A stretch of DNA of 13,105 nt from Planctomycetaceae bacterium UBA6894 (GTDB lineage: Bacteria; Planctomycetota; Planctomycetia; Gemmatales; Gemmataceae). The position numbers and the translations under genes are program-made. Of this stretch, positions 1 through 9,566 are shown piece by piece. The notes under the pieces are model-generated. The model searched no databases. It worked only from the letters and a program-made list of their open reading frames with translations, and was not told where the DNA came from. Numbering within the stretch: the first letter of the stretch is position 1; every line of letters begins with the position of its first letter. The stretch lies in the NCBI GenBank assembly GCA_002451275.1, contig DKBS01000026.1:14359-27463 (forward strand), given 5' to 3'.

Positions 1-1128
1 CTGGGGGCGACCAGTTGCTATGTGACCGACAACGCCGAACTGATCCTGATGCGGGACGGCCTGAGGCTGCTGGAGGGCAAGCTGGCCAGCGCCATCCATG
101 CCCTGGGCGGCTTCGCCAAACGGCACAAGGACATGGCGACCCTGGGCTTCACGCATTTCCAGCCGGCGCAACTGACCACGGTGGGCAAGCGGGCCTGCCT
201 GTGGATCCAGGACCTGCTCCTCGACTTGGCGGAGATCTCGCACCGGCGGGCCACGCTGCCGTTCCGCGGCGTGAAGGGAACCACCGGCACACAGGCGAGC
301 TTTTTGTCCCTGTTCCATGGCGACCACGCGAAGGTGCGGGCGCTGGACAAACTGGTGGCCAGGAAGATGGGTTTTGACAAGGTGTTCCCGGTGACCGGGC
401 AGACCTACCCCCGCAAGATCGACACGCAGATTCTGGATGCGCTGTCGGGCCTGGGGCAATCGACCCACAAGTGGGGCACCGACCTGAGGCTGTTGTCGCA
501 CCGGCAGGAGGTGGATGAACCGTTCGAGAAGGAGCAGGTGGGCTCGAGCGCGATGGCCTACAAGCGCAACCCGATGCGGGCCGAGCGTATGTGCGGGCTG
601 GCGCGCTACCTGATGACGCTGCCCGCCAACGCGGCGCAGACCGCGGCGACGCAGTGGCTGGAGCGCACGCTGGACGACAGCGTGAACCGCAGGCTTTCCA
701 TCCCGCAGGCCTTTCTGGCGGCGGACGCGGTGCTGCGCATCGCGCAAAACCTGGCGGGCGGCCTGGTGGCCAACCCGGATGTGATCCGCCGCGAGGTGGA
801 CCGCTACCTGCCCTACATGGCCACCGAGAACCTCCTCATGGCGGCGGTGGCCGCGGGCGGCGACCGGCAGGAGGTGCATGAGGTGATCCGCCGGCACAGT
901 CATGAGGTGACCCAGGCGCTGAAGCAGGGATCGCTGAAAAACGACCTGCTGGAGCGGCTGGGGACCGACCCGGCCTTCACCAGGGTGGACATCGCCAAGG
1001 TGATGGCCGAAGGCGCCTTCACCGGCCGCGCGGCGGAGCAGGTGGATGAATTTTTGGCCGAGGAGGTGGAGCCGGCGCTGGCCCCCTACCGGGCGCAACT
1101 GGGCCAAACGGCCGAATTGCATGTGTGA
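1..1128 (+). CDS. purB: Adenylosuccinate lyase, 5'-truncated by window edge
   Basis: Cytosolic purine enzyme that removes fumarate from SAICAR and from adenylosuccinate. The reading frame is open from base 1 (LGATSCYVTDNAEL...) to TGA at 1126-1128, giving 375 residues. By comparison with recalled human ADSL (484 aa), about 107 N-terminal residues lie outside the window. The GTG at 22 is internal and is not a start. Visible marks are GFTHFQPAQLTTVGKR (codons 143-190), whose His at 154-156 matches the catalytic His159 of human ADSL, RGVKGTTGTQASF, and the fumarate-lyase signature GSSAMAYKRNPMRAE (541-585) with the mobile-loop serine. LERTLDDS and the C-terminal FTGRA also match. The protein resembles animal ADSL more than the B. 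subtilis or E. coli types. It is followed by 117 bases and then icd on the same strand, with no functional link evident. Family assignment is very secure. Confidence 0.96.
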   Translation: MGATSCYVTDNAELILMRDGLRLLEGKLASAIHALGGFAKRHKDMATLGFTHFQPAQLTTVGKRACLWIQDLLLDLAEISHRRATLPFRGVKGTTGTQASFLSLFHGDHAKVRALDKLVARKMGFDKVFPVTGQTYPRKIDTQILDALSGLGQSTHKWGTDLRLLSHRQEVDEPFEKEQVGSSAMAYKRNPMRAERMCGLARYLMTLPANAAQTAATQWLERTLDDSVNRRLSIPQAFLAADAVLRIAQNLAGGLVANPDVIRREVDRYLPYMATENLLMAAVAAGGDRQEVHEVIRRHSHEVTQALKQGSLKNDLLERLGTDPAFTRVDIAKVMAEGAFTGRAAEQVDEFLAEEVEPALAPYRAQLGQTAELHV

Positions 1129-1130
1129 GA

Positions 1131-1151
1131 CGGGCGAAAAGCCCGCATTTT
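1131..1151 (+). terminator. Possible weak terminator hairpin after purB
   Basis: Five bases after the purB stop, CGGGC (1131-1135) and GCCCG (1141-1145) pair around a GAAAA loop, followed by CATTTT. The stem is only 5 bp and the T-run only four, so termination would be partial at best. A second hairpin lies at about 1161-1181 (GCCCC / GGGGC around TTTCT) without a T-run. The rest of the 1129-1245 gap holds no recognisable gene. The structure is seen in the sequence; the terminator role is an inference. Confidence 0.3.
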
Positions 1152-1245
1152 GCCCGGTCTGGCCCCTTTCTGGGGCTGGCCGGATTCGATAAAACTAAGG
1201 TTTCGGCTTACTTTTTCACTCTCCCCGCTCATTTGAGGCCCAGTC

Positions 1246-2700
<1,455 letters not shown>

Positions 2701-2727
2701 TGTGGTTGACGGAGAATGAATCTTGAA

Positions 2728-2761
2728 GGGCGCCAGCCGGAAGGCTGGCGCCCTTTTTTTT
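2728..2761 (+). terminator. Intrinsic terminator of icd
   Basis: A perfect 11-bp GC-rich stem, GGGCGCCAGCC (2728-2738) and GGCTGGCGCCC (2743-2753), closes on a GGAA tetraloop and is followed by eight T (2754-2761). It begins 27 bases after the icd stop. On the minus strand the stem is followed only by TTCAAGA, so it should terminate icd well but work poorly as an intrinsic terminator for the convergent operon, whose last stop codon is at 2764-2766. Confidence 0.95.
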
Positions 2762-2763
2762 GA

Positions 2764-4416
2764 TCAATCCGCCCGGGCGGCCTGCCGGGTCACGATGGGC
2801 ACATAGCCCGCCTCCATGCCCTTGGGCGGGGTGACCAGCAGGGCCGGATCGAGATCAGCCAGTTTGCCTACGGCGGGCGGGGGCAGGTATTCGCGTTCCC
2901 GGGTCCAGGCGCGGTGGAGCTTTTCCACGCGGGCCTGGATCTGCTCGCGTTCGGCAGAGGTGAGATCGGCGTTCAGCAGGGCCGGCTGGTCGGCGAAACG
3001 GTACCAGTGGTAGGTCACGACGCTGCCATCGCCCAGGTTGGCCTGGAACGGGCCGGCCGCCGGCCCGGGCTTGCGCCAGGCGCTTTGCGGGTCATCGGGG
3101 GTGACATAGGGCTCGGGCCGGTTGCGCTTTTTGGGCTGGAACTCGACGGAGGCCAGGCCGGTTTCGGCCGGCACCTCAGCGGGCTTGGCCACCACCCATT
3201 CCTTGCGGCCGTTTTTCTCGGTCAGGCGGAAGTATTGCGGCAGGGTGATCAGGGGGCCGTTTGTGGCATCGGTTTTGGTGACCAGGTCACTGTTCCAGCG
3301 GTAGCCGTAGGTGTGTTCGTCGATGGCGACAGGATTGGCGAAGGAATTCCATGCCAGGGCGACCTTTTGGTCGCGCGGGGTGTTGGGAGGGTAGATGCGC
3401 CAGGTGGAGCCGCCCTTGCTGTTGAAGGTGTGCAGGCTGGATCCCTTGGGGTCGATGACGCTGGAGGCCGGGTTGCCACCCTCGAACCAGGATTTCACGG
3501 AGTTCCAGAGGGCCGATTTGTCGTAGGCGGTGACGCGGTGGACGACCATGGAATCGCCCCCCGCGTTGCGCGGAAATGCCGTGGGGGCGACGCGGGCCCA
3601 GGTGACTCCCTGGGAGTCGGTCGCCTGGTAGCTGGGGACATACTGGGTCTCCATTTGGATGGCCTTGTTGGGCTCGGACGGGCGCGAGTCGAGGAACTTG
3701 CCGGCGTGCTCGGGCTTTTGGCCGGTGATAGAGGACCAGTAGTGGGGGGTGAAGAAGCTCACGGGGCCCTTGAAGTTGCCGGTGTTCAGGAACAGGGTCC
3801 AGGATTGGTCACCGGTGGGGACGGGCTTGCCGGAGGTGGTGGCCTTGGGGTTGGTGAGCGGCAGGGGCAGGTAGCCGTACCCGAACAACTCGCCGCTGGT
3901 GCCCTGCTTTAGGTTGAGACCATCGGGCGGCCAGAGGACCCAGGGGCTGAGCTGGGCCACGCCGTAGACGCCGAGCGGTTTGGCCCAGTCGCGGCTTTTT
4001 CCGGCCCCGGGTCCATTGGCCCATTCGTTGAAGTTGAGGGTGACGCCACCCATGATGAATTTGGGTGTCTCGGTGGCGAACCGGGTGTCGCGCCACCAGC
4101 CAAGGCCGCCCTCGATATCGGAATAGAGGTCCTTGGGCTTGGGCTGCGGGTACTGGGCGAACATCCAGGTGCCGAAGAGACCTGTCTGGAAGCGGTTGCC
4201 GGGGTATTTGTCGAGCAGGGGCCAGGCCGCCACATACATGGAGAAGCCCGCGTTGAAGGATTCGGGCACCTTGCTGTGGGGGACCAGCAGGTAACCGGCC
4301 ATCTCGCCCTCCTGGGGGCTTGGTTGCTTTTTGTCCTGGGCTGGGGCAAGGGGGGACACCACCAGCGCCAAGGCGATGGTCAGCGCGGCTGGCGCGAAGG
4401 TTTTGCGGCGGTACAT
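2764..4416 (-). CDS. Exported protein of unknown family, 550 aa
   Basis: I do not recognise a named family. The N-terminus is a clear signal peptide: MYRRK, a hydrophobic core (residues 8-25) and a probable cut after about residue 26 (APA|QDKK). The mature part is rich in Trp, Tyr, Phe, Pro and Gly, with no later membrane segment, no cysteine and few predicted helices until near the C-terminus. A helical stretch at about 485-508 (LTSAEREQIQARVEKLHRAW) precedes a conserved-looking tail, LDPALLVTPPKGMEAGYVP (523-540). The composition suggests a beta-rich secreted protein, possibly carbohydrate-binding or an enzyme, but this is inference from composition only. Start ATG 4416 has no convincing Shine-Dalgarno sequence, as expected for the distal gene of a run. 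It lies 73 bases after the glycosidase gene and is last in the leftward operon. That the gene is real is supported by length, signal peptide and position. Confidence 0.85.
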   Translation of the reverse strand: MYRRKTFAPAALTIALALVVSPLAPAQDKKQPSPQEGEMAGYLLVPHSKVPESFNAGFSMYVAAWPLLDKYPGNRFQTGLFGTWMFAQYPQPKPKDLYSDIEGGLGWWRDTRFATETPKFIMGGVTLNFNEWANGPGAGKSRDWAKPLGVYGVAQLSPWVLWPPDGLNLKQGTSGELFGYGYLPLPLTNPKATTSGKPVPTGDQSWTLFLNTGNFKGPVSFFTPHYWSSITGQKPEHAGKFLDSRPSEPNKAIQMETQYVPSYQATDSQGVTWARVAPTAFPRNAGGDSMVVHRVTAYDKSALWNSVKSWFEGGNPASSVIDPKGSSLHTFNSKGGSTWRIYPPNTPRDQKVALAWNSFANPVAIDEHTYGYRWNSDLVTKTDATNGPLITLPQYFRLTEKNGRKEWVVAKPAEVPAETGLASVEFQPKKRNRPEPYVTPDDPQSAWRKPGPAAGPFQANLGDGSVVTYHWYRFADQPALLNADLTSAEREQIQARVEKLHRAWTREREYLPPPAVGKLADLDPALLVTPPKGMEAGYVPIVTRQAARAD

Positions 4417-4489
4417 CGGGATTGGCCCAGGGGCATATGGTTGAGGATGAACTTCAAATATACGGCATGACCAGTCTGCCGGCCCGGGG

Positions 4490-6655
4490 TCATTCGATCA
4501 CATACCAGGTCATACTTTGGGCGGGTACGGTGACAGGGAGGTCGATGGTGTAGTCGCGCTTGAGCTTGAGGGTCCGGGTGGGTACCCCTTCTGGACCGGT
4601 GAGTCTCGCGTTTTCGGTGAGGCCGGTGTAGTAGAGGTTGACCGCGAGAGTCTTGCTGACAGGTTGGTTGAGGGGATTGAAGATGGCGAGCAAGCCTTTC
4701 TCCTTCAACGCCGGGTTGACATGAAGCATCCAGTCGAGGTCGCGGGCGTCGGCGCGCCGGCCGTGGATGAGGTCGCTTTCGAGGATGTCGCGGTGCGCCT
4801 TGAACCAGTTGACCTTTGACTGGACCATGTTGCGGGTGCGCTCGGTGTCGAACAGCCGGGGACCGCGGTAGCAGGCCTGCACGCCCAAAGCGAGGTTGCA
4901 GTCGAGCATGCGAGAGTAGTGGTCGAGGTGCTGATCGAGTGGCTCGATGGTGGCGGCGGCTCCCCCACCCTGGTATTCGGTGAGGGGGACAAACATCCAG
5001 CCCATTCCCGGTGTTTTTTGCCAGGTGCCGTCGAAGATGTTCTGCCGGGTGTGGATGACCTGCTGCTCGCGGGGCAATGACCAGTTCACCTCACGGTAGC
5101 CCATTCCAGTCTTGTTGGAGCCCGACAAGAAATAATGGTCAGGGACATTGAGAAAAATGCCCTCGGCCCGGCACCATTTGTAAAAGTCGCTGATCTCGCG
5201 CCACTGGTTCCAGCGGGAGTCCTCAAGCCCCTTGTGGCCGGGATGGGTTTCACTGGCGCAAACATCCCCGGGGTAGGAACCATCGTGCTCGAGCAGGGTG
5301 AAGCCACTTTCGCGGTGGAACTGGTAGAGACGCTTGAAATAGTCCTTTCCCCATTTGCTTTGCAGGCAGGGTGAATTGCCAAACGCGGGTTTCTGGCCCG
5401 GGGGCATGACCACATCGTTGCCACCGCCCACCTGGCGGGAGGCCAGCAGCGAGTAGCTGCCGATCTCGACACCTTTGGATTTTGCGTAAGCGGAGAATTT
5501 CTTGGCCCTTGCCAGCGTGGCGGGGCTGGTGTTTTCCATGTCGAAGCCGCTGCCGAAACTTAGGATCAGCATTTCAAAGCCAACCGCGGAGCATTGGTCG
5601 ATAGCGTTCATCACGGCCCGCTCGCCGGAGTCGACCAGGTGCATCATCAGCGGGCTTTCGGTCACCCACGGGCAGATGACTCGGTAGACCCGGCGCACGG
5701 CGAGTCCGCAGCGTTCACGATCGGTGCTGTCCTGGGGGATCACCCAGGCGCGGAACGATTCAAAAGTCTCGCCGGGCGGGATGTTCTGGGCCGGGCCCAG
5801 ATCGGGCCCGATGTCGAGCAGGCAGGGCGTTTTCCGTTCGTAGTTGACCTGGGATTGGAACCCCGGGTCGGGCAGCCAACGGAACGACCGCCTGTTGGCA
5901 CCGGAAGCGAGCATGCCTCCGAAAGCCATGTCGGTCTCGATGTGGAGATTGGGCGGGGTGAGCCCCTCGGTGAGTTCATCGACCTCGGAGACGCGCTCGA
6001 CAGCGGCGAGGACCTCGCTGGAGAAACGGTCGAGCCTGACTGTTTTTTCGCCGGCGTTGGTGATGGTGAACCACTTGGAATAGCAGGGGACGCCGTCGTA
6101 CAACTCGTAGTGGATGGAGACCTTGAGCTTGGCGATGTCCACCGGGGCATCGGGTGGTGCGGCGAAATCCAGGCGGAGAGCCACGCCCGCCGGGGGCCAC
6201 TGGACGCCGGGAGCATGGCGGCGAACCTGCTTCCAGGCCAGGCACGCTGCAGGTTTGCCGATGGTGTGGCCGGTGAACCGGAAAGACGCTGGATCGGTCT
6301 TTAATTGATCGATCCATTCGGGGCGCAGGAAGGCGAGGTTGGGTTGGCCCACCAGGCCGCCGATGGGGTGCAGCTTGCCATTGATGCCGAGGATAGCCTC
6401 AGGTTTGACACCACGGATGACGGATTGGTCGGTGGTGAGAATGTCGAGCCCGACGGTGGCGGCATTGGGGGTCAGGCGAAAGGTGCGGCGAATCAGGCCA
6501 TTGGAGAGGGTGAGGGTGCGGGAATCGGGAGAGAGGCTTGCGGTGGCTTTGTAGGGCGAGGGATCGATGAGCCAGTCGGTGGGGGAAACGGCGCAGGTCT
6601 TGGATGCCAGTCCGCAAAAGATGAGGAGAAACAGGGCGGTCTGAAAACAACGCAT
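4490..6655 (-). CDS. Exported alpha-galactosidase-like glycoside hydrolase
   Basis: A 721-residue protein with a signal peptide (MRCFQTALFLLIFCGLASKTCA, cut near residue 22). Residues 30-310 look like the N-terminal beta-sandwich of clan GH-D enzymes: LSNGLIRRTFRL near 50-61 and a run of short beta strands. Residues 330-630 look like a (beta/alpha)8 barrel: MNAIDQCSAVGFEMLILSFG (349-368), then GFTLLEHDGSYPGD (451-464). There Asp458, at the end of a beta strand, is the candidate nucleophile. FLNVPDHYF (501-509) and the aromatic-rich MGWMFVPLTEY (551-561) follow. Residues 650-721 form a C-terminal beta domain (GLLAIFNPLNQP...). I recall related bacterial proteins annotated as alpha-galactosidase or GH36-like, but the standard GH36 KWDxN motif is absent, so substrate and exact family are open. 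The ATG at 6655 has AGGA about eight bases upstream. The gene lies 72 bases after the tandem cyclase. Confidence 0.72.
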   Translation of the reverse strand: MRCFQTALFLLIFCGLASKTCAVSPTDWLIDPSPYKATASLSPDSRTLTLSNGLIRRTFRLTPNAATVGLDILTTDQSVIRGVKPEAILGINGKLHPIGGLVGQPNLAFLRPEWIDQLKTDPASFRFTGHTIGKPAACLAWKQVRRHAPGVQWPPAGVALRLDFAAPPDAPVDIAKLKVSIHYELYDGVPCYSKWFTITNAGEKTVRLDRFSSEVLAAVERVSEVDELTEGLTPPNLHIETDMAFGGMLASGANRRSFRWLPDPGFQSQVNYERKTPCLLDIGPDLGPAQNIPPGETFESFRAWVIPQDSTDRERCGLAVRRVYRVICPWVTESPLMMHLVDSGERAVMNAIDQCSAVGFEMLILSFGSGFDMENTSPATLARAKKFSAYAKSKGVEIGSYSLLASRQVGGGNDVVMPPGQKPAFGNSPCLQSKWGKDYFKRLYQFHRESGFTLLEHDGSYPGDVCASETHPGHKGLEDSRWNQWREISDFYKWCRAEGIFLNVPDHYFLSGSNKTGMGYREVNWSLPREQQVIHTRQNIFDGTWQKTPGMGWMFVPLTEYQGGGAAATIEPLDQHLDHYSRMLDCNLALGVQACYRGPRLFDTERTRNMVQSKVNWFKAHRDILESDLIHGRRADARDLDWMLHVNPALKEKGLLAIFNPLNQPVSKTLAVNLYYTGLTENARLTGPEGVPTRTLKLKRDYTIDLPVTVPAQSMTWYVIE

Positions 6656-6727
6656 GGATGATCCTGATGGGAAAGCTTGTCGGAATAGAAAAGCTGAAAT
6701 AATAGGATTTGGAATGCTTTTTAGAGC

Positions 6728-8458
6728 CTATTTCACAATGGCCAAGGCACGGCCATAGCCGCCGCGGGTACCCTCGATCTTGATGGGCGCGAAGAGGAAG
6801 AAGGCTTCTTTGCACTCGACCGCCTGGAGGTTGGTGAGGAACTCGATCACCAACATTTCCTTGGCAGCGGCCATCCAGTCCACCTGCTGGGAGTGATTGG
6901 GATCGACACCGCCCAGTGTGGGGCCATCGGTGGCCACGCAGCGGATGCCTTGTCCGGCCAGCCAGGCGATGGCCTCGGGGGTGGGGGAGGCCCAGCCTTC
7001 GGTTTTGCCCTCAAGGGGGAGGACAAAGAGCGCATCCTTGTCGGGCGCGGCTGGCAGGGGTTTCAGTTTCGCGTCGGTGTGGCCAGTGCGGAAGGCGACG
7101 ATCTCGCCGGGCTGGAAGGGTTTGGACTTGGCGTGTTCCTGGAGGAACTGGAGGGTGATGACCGGACCGGTTGGCTTGGCCTCGGAAAAGGCTGCCTTAC
7201 CAGCCAGCGGGCGGACATCTACCAGGTGCAGATTGCCCATGGTCTGGTGCAGGGGTAACACTTCTGTGGTGGCGGTGGCCATGGGTAGTTTGCCGAATTG
7301 GGTCTCGAAGGCGGCGAGGCGGTCACGCACTGCGGGATCAGCCTTGGCCGATTCGGCGGAGTCTGCCGGAAGGGCGAAACTGGGCAGGTTCACATGGGTG
7401 CCGGCGTGGCTGTCGAACAGGTGGGTGAGGGCGAAATAGGGACCTCTTTGGGGTGAGAAGGCGTTGAGCACCTTGCTGACATAGCGACCGCCTTCCTCGC
7501 CCGGACCGCGGCCGGGCCAAACGATGGGGTAATCCTCGTGCAGGGTGACGGAGAGATCGGCTACCCGTTTGGCTTTGGCGCTGGCGATGAGTTCGGAGGC
7601 GATGGCGGGTTCGGTGATGGCGATGCAGCGGCATTCGCCGCCGGAACCGCCGGCGTGCTTGGCGGCGAGGATGGCGAAGAAGGAGCCAGTGGCGGGCAGG
7701 CTTTTGAGATTGGTGGCGCACTCGACCCAGATCATGCCGCGCTTGCCGCCGGCCTGGTGGGTGGGGACGGCCATGTCGGGCAGGGCGCCCATGCTAGCCC
7801 CATCGAGCCCGAGCGTCATCACACCGCGATCGGCGAGGTATTCCATGGTTTGGGGATTGGGGGCGGGCCAACCGGGGGTTTCCTTGCGGAGGGCTTTGGC
7901 GACGAAGCGGTCGCCGGCGGGGAAGGGTTTGTAGTAGCTGTCGGTGTAGTCGCTGCGGAAAAGGACGACATCGCCGGGGCCGAGGGGGCGGTGCTGTTTT
8001 TCCCAAGCCTTCACGATGTCGGGCCCGATGAGCTTACCCTTGCCGTTTTCGGCATCGTCGCGCAGGGCGGTCACATCGATGACGCAGGCCTCGCCGCAGA
8101 ACTGCCAGGCGGGGACCTTTTCGCCGGTGATGAGGCCGTTGGGCCCGGCGCCCGGGAGTCCGGAATCGGGCGGGGGAACAAAGTGGGCCGGGGCGTCCCA
8201 TTGGGTGCCGGTGTGCTCATCGATGATGAGCATGTCGCGGTGGCGGCCGGCGCGGGGGAAGGTGGCTGTGGGCACCACGGCGAAAGGCGTCATGCCCAAG
8301 GGCCAGACGCAGGGCAGGTCACGGGCGACGAGCAACGAGAGATCCTGCACCTTGCCGGCGGGAACGGGGCCTTGGGCCTGGGCGGCTGTGGTGAAGGCCA
8401 GCGCGACTCCCAGGGTTAGCCAAAGGGACTTTTTGACCATCTTCATACTGTCCACCAT
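6728..8458 (-). CDS. Exported protein with two tandem cyclase (PF04199-like) domains
   Basis: A 576-residue protein with a signal peptide (MKMVKKSLWLTLGVALAFTT, cut near AQA|QG at residue 29). It consists of two homologous halves of the cyclase / kynurenine-formamidase fold (metal-dependent amide or lactone hydrolases). Domain 1 is about residues 36-295, domain 2 about 298-560. Paired landmarks are DLSLLVARDLPCVWP and DLSVTLHEDYPIVWP; VVLFRSDYTD and IVAFRTGHTD; GWPAPNPQTMEYLADRG and GWASPTPEAIAWLAGQG; LDGASMG and TDGPTLG. The metal motif HxGTHxDxPxH reads HTGTQWDAPAHF (82-93) in half 1 and HAGTHVNLPSFA (351-362) in half 2. The late His/Glu pair is H234/E246 in half 1, while half 2 has D527/E539. 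Half 1 is the likelier active half. Single-domain relatives are usually 210-270 aa. ATG 8458 (GGAG nine bases upstream) and ATG 8446 (MKMVKK) are both possible starts. The gene begins 46 bases after the Ldh_2 gene. Confidence 0.88.
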   Translation of the reverse strand: MVDSMKMVKKSLWLTLGVALAFTTAAQAQGPVPAGKVQDLSLLVARDLPCVWPLGMTPFAVVPTATFPRAGRHRDMLIIDEHTGTQWDAPAHFVPPPDSGLPGAGPNGLITGEKVPAWQFCGEACVIDVTALRDDAENGKGKLIGPDIVKAWEKQHRPLGPGDVVLFRSDYTDSYYKPFPAGDRFVAKALRKETPGWPAPNPQTMEYLADRGVMTLGLDGASMGALPDMAVPTHQAGGKRGMIWVECATNLKSLPATGSFFAILAAKHAGGSGGECRCIAITEPAIASELIASAKAKRVADLSVTLHEDYPIVWPGRGPGEEGGRYVSKVLNAFSPQRGPYFALTHLFDSHAGTHVNLPSFALPADSAESAKADPAVRDRLAAFETQFGKLPMATATTEVLPLHQTMGNLHLVDVRPLAGKAAFSEAKPTGPVITLQFLQEHAKSKPFQPGEIVAFRTGHTDAKLKPLPAAPDKDALFVLPLEGKTEGWASPTPEAIAWLAGQGIRCVATDGPTLGGVDPNHSQQVDWMAAAKEMLVIEFLTNLQAVECKEAFFLFAPIKIEGTRGGYGRALAIVK

Positions 8459-8504
8459 GGCTTGGGACTCCGCGAGGGGTGCAGAAAAGGATTTTCAAAC
8501 CAGA

Positions 8505-9566
8505 TCAGATGCCCACCAGGCGGGCCGCCTCAGCCAGTTTTTCGCAGACATCGGCGGGGAGACGGATTCCCTGCTCCAGGGCCTGGTTGCGGCTAGCCCA
8601 TTCGCGTTCGCCGGGCAGCAGGACGCTGTCCACGCCAGTAGCCGCCGGGGCCTGGCGGATTTCGCGGCAGAGCAACTCGACCCCCTTTTGGTACTCATCC
8701 GGATCGGCAATGGCGGCGATGTCGGCGACGATGAAGCCGGCGTTGTGCAGGGAGGGCTGGGAGGGGGGATCGAACATCCAGCTTCCCACCTGCCAGGTGA
8801 TGGCGCCGCCGGGGATGACGGCGGAGAGGAGTTCAGCCAGCAGGCCCAGGCCATACCCCTTGTGGCCAGCCATGGGGGCCAGGGACGCCTGTTGCGGGTA
8901 GAGGGAGCCATCGGTGGTGGGGATGCCGTCAGGGCCGATGAGCCAGGTGGGCGGAATGGTTTCACCGCGCTGCCGGGCGGCGTAGACCTTGCCGCCGGCC
9001 ACGGCGGCGGTGGCCATGTCGAGCAGGATGGGCTCGCCCTGGGGGACCGGTGCGGCCCAGGCGAGCGGGTTGCTACCGAGGACGGCACCGCGGGAACCCG
9101 GGGCGGCGACACTGGGGATGTCGTTGCCGACCACGACGCAGAATAGGCCCTCGCGGGCGGCGCGCCAGGCGTAGTAGCCGGCGGCACCGATATGGCCGGT
9201 GTTTTTCAGGCCGATGTAGGCGATTCCGACAGTTTTTGCCTTGGTGATGGCGAGGTCAGTGGCGAAAGAGGAACCAACCTGGCCGAGGGCGGAATCGCCA
9301 TCGACCACGGCCCAGCCGGGGCCTTCACGCAGGATTTTGGGTGTGCCGCGCACCTTGTAGCCGCCGCCCTGGAGTTTACGCAGGTAGCCGGCCAGCAGCT
9401 TGGTGCCGTGGGTGTGAACCCCCATGGTGTCAGCCAGGGTGAGGGCCTCGGCGGTGGTGGTGGCGTCCTCGGGTTGCAGGCCCACGCGCTCGAGGGCGGT
9501 GTGGACAAACGCCTCCAAGTCGGAGGGGTGGATGGGCTGATCGCTGGTCGGAACCGCGAAACTCAT
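8505..9566 (-). CDS. Malate/L-lactate dehydrogenase family (Ldh_2) oxidoreductase
   Basis: A cytosolic NAD(P)-dependent 2-hydroxyacid dehydrogenase of the family that contains ureidoglycolate dehydrogenase, (R)-sulfolactate dehydrogenase ComC and 2,3-diketogulonate reductase. Its fold is not the Rossmann fold. The 353 residues match the usual 330-360. Visible motifs are GVHTHGTKLL (49-58), whose His53 sits at the family SHG catalytic histidine; NTGHIGAAGYYA (122-133); LGSNPLAWAAP (163-173); LDMATAAVAGGKV (182-194); and the glycine-rich GHKGYGLGLLAELLS (234-248). No signal peptide. Start ATG 9566-9564 overlaps the upstream TGA (ATGA, 9563-9566), with GGAG on the minus strand at 9577-9574, seven bases upstream, so translational coupling to the D-type dehydrogenase gene is likely. 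The substrate cannot be told from the motifs alone. Confidence 0.92.
   Translation of the reverse strand: MSFAVPTSDQPIHPSDLEAFVHTALERVGLQPEDATTTAEALTLADTMGVHTHGTKLLAGYLRKLQGGGYKVRGTPKILREGPGWAVVDGDSALGQVGSSFATDLAITKAKTVGIAYIGLKNTGHIGAAGYYAWRAAREGLFCVVVGNDIPSVAAPGSRGAVLGSNPLAWAAPVPQGEPILLDMATAAVAGGKVYAARQRGETIPPTWLIGPDGIPTTDGSLYPQQASLAPMAGHKGYGLGLLAELLSAVIPGGAITWQVGSWMFDPPSQPSLHNAGFIVADIAAIADPDEYQKGVELLCREIRQAPAATGVDSVLLPGEREWASRNQALEQGIRLPADVCEKLAEAARLVGI

Noticed and set aside
2728..2761. Terminator acting on both convergent transcripts
   Set aside because: The stem is symmetrical, but on the minus strand it is followed by TTCAAGA rather than a T-run, so only the icd direction is supported.
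2914..3912. 332-codon plus-strand frame opposite the unknown exported protein
   Set aside because: The minus-strand frame has a signal peptide, balanced composition and operon context. The plus-strand product is repetitive Gly/Val/Ala typical of shadows.
7538..9146. Long plus-strand open frames (293 and 376 codons) opposite the cyclase and Ldh_2 genes
   Set aside because: They lie antisense to genes with clear family motifs; the translations are Gly/Ala-rich and without domains.
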